DNA from: a bacterium
Lineage (GTDB): Bacteria > Hinthialibacterota > Hinthialibacteria > Hinthialibacterales > Hinthialibacteraceae
Direction of reading: 5' to 3'
Assembly: GCA_016125385.1 (NCBI GenBank)
Contig: WGLV01000010.1
Span: 62,001 to 126,000 of the forward strand
DNA length: 64,000 nucleotides
Shown here piece by piece: positions 63,364-64,000 of this stretch (its first letter is position 1; each line of letters starts with the position of its first letter). Below the pieces are notes generated by a model that was not told the origin of the DNA, did not search any database, and saw only the letters and a program-made list of their open reading frames with translations. The position numbers and the translations under genes are program-made.

Positions 63364-64000
63364 TCAGTATACGTATCGGCGGAGTTTATCCATTTGCGCT
63401 TTTGCTTTCTCAGCGTATTCGCTATCGGGATTTCCGGCAAGATATTTTTCGTAGAGGTCGATCGCCTGTTTGTATTCGCCCTGTTTTTCCATCAGAACCG
63501 CCAAGTTGTAATAGGCGGAGCCGTCAGAGCCAATTTCAATCGATTTCTGATAGGCGTCTAATGCGATCTTCGATTTGCCCGCGCGCTCATAGGCGACGCC
63601 GAGATCGTTCCAGAGCGCAGCGTTTCGAGGATCCAGATCGGCGGCTTTTTCGTACCTCTCGATCGCCTGTTCAACCTGCCCGCTCTGATAGAGCGCAAAG
63701 CCCAAGTTGTAGTTCCAGTTGGCGTTATCCGCATCCTGTTCAAGCAGCGTCTGATACCCGGCGATGGCTTGTTGCCAATTCCCCGCCTGAGTCGCTGCAC
63801 GCGCGTCTTTCAGCGTTTGTTGGGCTTCATCGCTTAATTGAGGCTGAATCGGTTTGGGCTGAATGGTTTGAGGCGTAATGAGAGGCGAGGCCGCCGGCGC
63901 ATCCGGGTTGGGCTGAATGATCTGAGTTTCCGCTTCCGATCCCGGGCGCGGCGCCCAGGGTGAATCAGGGTTTACCACATCTTGCGACTGACGTTGATCG
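63364..64000 (-). CDS. TPR-repeat protein, 5' partial
   Basis: The frame is open to the right edge of the window (the GTG at 63978 is probably internal), so the N-terminus is missing. A proline/glutamine-rich disordered stretch (~PNPDAPAASPLITPQTIQPKPIQPQL) precedes about four TPR units: ARAATQAGNWQQAIAGYQTLLEQDADNANWNYNLGFALYQSGQVEQAIERYEKAADLDPRNAALWNDLGVAYERAGKSKIALDAYQKSIEIG, then AYYNLAVLMEKQGEYKQAIDLYEKYLAGNPDS. TPRs bind proteins; the partner is unknown. The small coiled-coil gene follows after 32 bases. Confidence 0.85.
   Translation of the reverse strand, partial: DQRQSQDVVNPDSPWAPRPGSEAETQIIQPNPDAPAASPLITPQTIQPKPIQPQLSDEAQQTLKDARAATQAGNWQQAIAGYQTLLEQDADNANWNYNLGFALYQSGQVEQAIERYEKAADLDPRNAALWNDLGVAYERAGKSKIALDAYQKSIEIGSDGSAYYNLAVLMEKQGEYKQAIDLYEKYLAGNPDSEYAEKAKAQMDKLRRYVY

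Noticed and set aside
1-64000. CRISPR arrays, tRNA/rRNA genes, insertion sequences, integrases
   Set aside because: I looked for repeated 25-35-base units, T-loop strings such as GTTCGAATC, transposase motifs and terminal repeats, and found none I could support.

Overview
The window looks like a chromosomal segment of a free-living, Gram-negative-type bacterium from a poorly cultured lineage. Support comes from a translation-coupled pair of LptF/LptG lipopolysaccharide-export permeases, a pseudopilin of the type common in Planctomycetota, Hydrogenedentota and Sumerlaeota-like genomes, many Tat- or Sec-exported sugar-active proteins (sulfatase, GH10 xylanase, Gfo/Idh/MocA oxidoreductases, PQQ-like propeller protein), and a DnaD/DnaI-style helicase-loader pair. 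The phylum is my inference; no rRNA, tRNA, CRISPR array, phage gene or insertion sequence is visible. Coding density is high and both strands are used.

Layout. 1-5.9 kb: sugar catabolism and exported enzymes: the end of a methyltransferase-PQQ propeller fusion, a sugar isomerase-like TIM barrel, a beta-lactamase/nitrilase fusion, and a Tat-exported Gfo/Idh/MocA oxidoreductase. 6.1-8.9 kb: two coupled membrane-anchored proteins built from duplicated flagellar-rod (FlgG-like) modules, with no flagellar genes nearby. This is the most unusual locus. 8.9-19.7 kb: cofactor and housekeeping genes (nadA, thiD, a PpiC-type chaperone, an aldo-keto reductase, a double-length ThyX, a pseudopilin, an M20 dipeptidase with a DppB-type permease) plus a candidate structured RNA at about 12.5 kb. 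20-25.6 kb: mltG, rlmN, then a cysE - dnaD-like - dnaI-like - galU run behind a good sigma70-type promoter.

25.7-43.2 kb: a CDGSH protein, a large membrane/propeller protein, and then a long surface-glycan or glycolipid region: two GT2 glycosyltransferases, an M61 peptidase coupled to a TPR-methyltransferase, an FAD oxidoreductase, two paralogous B12-binding radical SAM proteins, a sulfatase, an SGNH-like membrane protein, an alpha/beta lipase and a GT4 glycosyltransferase. 43.3-50.8 kb: a purple-acid-phosphatase-like protein that has lost nearly all metal ligands, a short RecD2 helicase, a DMT transporter, an SbcD-like nuclease without SbcC, and ftsY. 51-64 kb: a second Gfo/Idh/MocA protein, a GH10 xylanase, a DUF971 protein, an EAL-CBS-GGDDF signalling protein, a TIGR01212-type radical SAM protein, a phzF-lptF-lptG operon, and unrecognised secreted, helical and TPR proteins running off the right edge.

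The genes are mostly single genes or short operons. Tight overlaps (four-base ATGA junctions) link the FlgG-like pair, M61 with methyltransferase, GT2 with FAD oxidoreductase, and phzF-lptF-lptG. All calls were made by reading sequence and recognising motifs; no database search was run.
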